Shown here one piece after another: positions 6,744 through 7,776 of a stretch of 7,776 nucleotides of DNA. Position 1 is the first letter of the stretch. The number at the start of each line of letters is the position of its first letter. The DNA is from an uncultured Collinsella sp. GTDB taxonomy: Bacteria; Actinomycetota; Coriobacteriia; Coriobacteriales; Coriobacteriaceae. The stretch covers positions 1 through 7,776 of the forward strand of contig CABRNM010000054.1 of the NCBI GenBank assembly GCA_902472315.1, written 5' to 3'. The position numbers and the translations under genes were made by a program. Below the pieces are notes generated by a model. The model did no database searches, had not been told where the DNA came from, and saw nothing but the letters and a program-made list of their open reading frames with translations.

Positions 6744-7181
6744 ATGAAAGCACTCGTCATCAACGGTCCCAACCTCAACATGCTCGGCATTCGCGAGCCG
6801 GGCATCTACGGCAGCGACAACTACGACCGCCTGGTCCAGATCTGCCAGGAGGCAGGCGCTGCACAGGGTTTTGACGAGGTCGAGGTCTTCCAGTCCAACC
6901 ACGAGGGCAGCATCGTCGACAAGATTCAGGAGGCCTACGGCAAGGTCGACGGCATCGTCATCAACCCGGCTGCCTACACGCACACCAGCGTGGCGATCCT
7001 CGACGCCCTCAAAGCCGTCGCCATCCCCGCCGTCGAGGTCCACATCAGCGCCGTCGAGAAGCGAGAGGACTTCCGCCAGGTAAGCTACGCCCGCCTGGCC
7101 TGCTTTGCCACCATCACCGGCGAGGGCCTGAAGGGCTACGTACATGCGCTAGAGCTGTTGAAAGAGCATCTGCTACACTAA
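6744..7181 (+). CDS. aroQ: 3-Dehydroquinate dehydratase, type II
   Basis: Dehydrates 3-dehydroquinate to 3-dehydroshikimate, the third shikimate step; type II enzymes are small cytoplasmic dodecamers in known cases. The 145 residues match the family. Motifs are NGPNLNMLGIREPGIYG (7-23) with R17 and catalytic Tyr Y22, FQSNHEGSIVDKI (49-61), NPAAYTHTSVAILDAL (74-89) with N74 and H80, and VEVHIS (97-102) with catalytic His H100, followed by R107 and R111. The residue after HIS is Ala (A103), where most members have Asn. The ATG at 6744 is set by AAAGGAAG at 6731-6738; the frame is open farther upstream through the terminator, but that part has no family similarity. It completes the chain between aroB and aroE, yet lies beyond a terminator, so it may be expressed by read-through or from a weak promoter of its own. 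Confidence 0.96.
   Translation: MKALVINGPNLNMLGIREPGIYGSDNYDRLVQICQEAGAAQGFDEVEVFQSNHEGSIVDKIQEAYGKVDGIVINPAAYTHTSVAILDALKAVAIPAVEVHISAVEKREDFRQVSYARLACFATITGEGLKGYVHALELLKEHLLH
7171..7179 (+). promoter_or_regulatory. Possible extended -10 promoter for glf
   Basis: TGCTACACT fits an extended -10 (TGn followed by a TATAAT-like hexamer, 4 of 6). It overlaps the aroQ stop codon. Initiation would fall near 7186, just before the inverted repeat. No matching -35 sits at the usual distance (a TTGAAA at 7158 is only 10 bases away), so the support is weak. Confidence 0.22.
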
Positions 7182-7186
7182 TCCCT

Positions 7187-7215
7187 GGGACAAAGACATC
7201 AGATATGTTTGTCCC
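7187..7215 (+). other. Inverted repeat between aroQ and glf
   Basis: GGGACAAA (7187-7194) and TTTGTCCC (7208-7215) form a perfect 8-bp stem with a 13-base loop in an A/T-rich gap. There is no U-run after it on either strand, so it is a poor intrinsic terminator. It could be an operator, a 5' untranslated stem for the glf transcript, or a terminator of atypical type. It shares the strings GGGACA and ACAAAG/CTTTGT-like ends with the 6660-6702 hairpin, which may be chance. Confidence 0.45.
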
Positions 7216-7259
7216 TAAACTAAAGTAACTGTCCAATCGACATACAAAGGAGCATATCC

Positions 7260-7776
7260 ATGTCCCAGTACGATTACCTCGTCGTCGGTGCCGGCCTTTC
7301 GGGCGCCGTCTTCGCCAATGCCGCCAAGCGCGCCGGCAAGTCGGTCCTGGTCATCGACCGCCGCGACCACATCGCCGGCAACGTCTACACCGAGGACGTC
7401 GAGGGCATCCAAGTCCACCGCTACGGCGCGCACATCTTCCACACCTCCATGAAGGACGTCTGGGGCTACGTCAACCGCTTCGCCGAGTTCAACAACTACG
7501 TCAACTCGCCGGTCGCCAACTTCCACGGCAACATGTACAACATGCCCTTCAACATGAACACCTTCGCCAAGATGTGGCCGGGCGTCGTCACGCCGGCAGA
7601 CGCCAAGGCCAAGATCGCCGAGCAGGTGGCCGCCGAGAACATCGGCGAGCCGCAGAACCTCGAGGAGCAGGCGCTGTCGCTCGTCGGCCGCGACATCTTC
7701 GAGACGCTCGTGAAGGGCTACACCGAGAAGCAGTGGGGCCGTGATTGCAAGGACCTGCCCGCGAGCATAGATCGGA
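7260..7776 (+). CDS. glf: UDP-galactopyranose mutase, 3'-truncated by the window edge
   Basis: A flavoenzyme that interconverts UDP-galactopyranose and UDP-galactofuranose, supplying galactofuranose for surface polysaccharides. About 170 N-terminal residues are present. The FAD-binding start VVGAGLSGAVFA (8-19, glycines G10, G12, G15), the acidic end of the second strand (VIDRR, 31-35), HIAGN (37-41), YGAHIFHT (55-62), MPFNM (95-99), NLEEQAL (133-139) and KGYTEKQWGR (152-161) are all as in the family. The ATG follows AAAGGAG at 7246-7252 with a 7-base spacer. It begins a function unrelated to the upstream pathway, probably a polysaccharide locus. The last codons read LPASIDR where the family has LPA-x-I-I; the change begins with bases that look like sequencing adapter (7769-7776), so the final three residues should not be trusted. 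Confidence 0.93.
   Translation, partial: MSQYDYLVVGAGLSGAVFANAAKRAGKSVLVIDRRDHIAGNVYTEDVEGIQVHRYGAHIFHTSMKDVWGYVNRFAEFNNYVNSPVANFHGNMYNMPFNMNTFAKMWPGVVTPADAKAKIAEQVAAENIGEPQNLEEQALSLVGRDIFETLVKGYTEKQWGRDCKDLPASIDR
7769..7776. other. Probable residual Illumina adapter at the sequence end
   Basis: The last eight bases, AGATCGGA, equal the first eight bases of the standard TruSeq-type adapter. The conserved glf motif is correct up to 7768 and diverges exactly where this string begins. Eight bases is short, so a natural variant remains possible. Confidence 0.6.

Noticed and set aside
1..7776. A novel defence, mobile or other undescribed system
   Set aside because: Every stretch above about 100 bases is explained by well-known biosynthetic genes. 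No transposase, CRISPR repeats, tRNA, integrase or unfamiliar gene was seen.

Overview
This window is a dense, one-directional block of aromatic amino acid biosynthesis genes from a high-G+C bacterium (roughly two thirds G+C by eye), followed by the start of an unrelated cell-surface sugar gene. Strong Shine-Dalgarno sequences (AAAGGA, GGAGG, AAAGGAG), very short gaps and the family variants of several enzymes suggest a high-G+C anaerobe of the Coriobacteriia, perhaps Collinsella-like. That placement is inference from sequence style and recalled family resemblance, not from a marker gene.

Layout, all on the + strand: the 3' part of tyrA (prephenate dehydrogenase, 2-634); aroB (671-1777); aroA (1771-3090, overlapping aroB by 7 bases); aroC (3092-4189); a 72-base gap with a G/C-rich hairpin; pheA, a chorismate mutase-prephenate dehydratase with an ACT domain (4262-5407); a fused aroE-aroK (5408-6658, starting on the base after the pheA stop); a perfect 17-bp terminator-like hairpin (6660-6702); aroQ, type II dehydroquinase (6744-7181); an A/T-rich gap with a second inverted repeat; and the 5' part of glf, UDP-galactopyranose mutase (7260 to the window edge).

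Together these genes encode every step from DAHP to chorismate (AroB, AroQ, AroE, AroK, AroA, AroC), then prephenate and the first committed steps to phenylalanine (PheA) and tyrosine (TyrA). Only DAHP synthase and the final transaminase are not seen. Several Shine-Dalgarno sequences lie inside the last codons of the preceding gene, which suggests translational coupling. The visible feedback point is the ACT domain of PheA; the TyrA C-terminus has none.

No previously undescribed system was found. The points most worth a second look are the aroE-aroK fusion, the terminator placed before aroQ without an obvious new promoter, the atypical GQSHS motif in AroC, and the last eight bases of the window. 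Those bases match the start of the common Illumina adapter and interrupt a conserved glf motif, so the window probably ends at a contig edge with residual adapter sequence.
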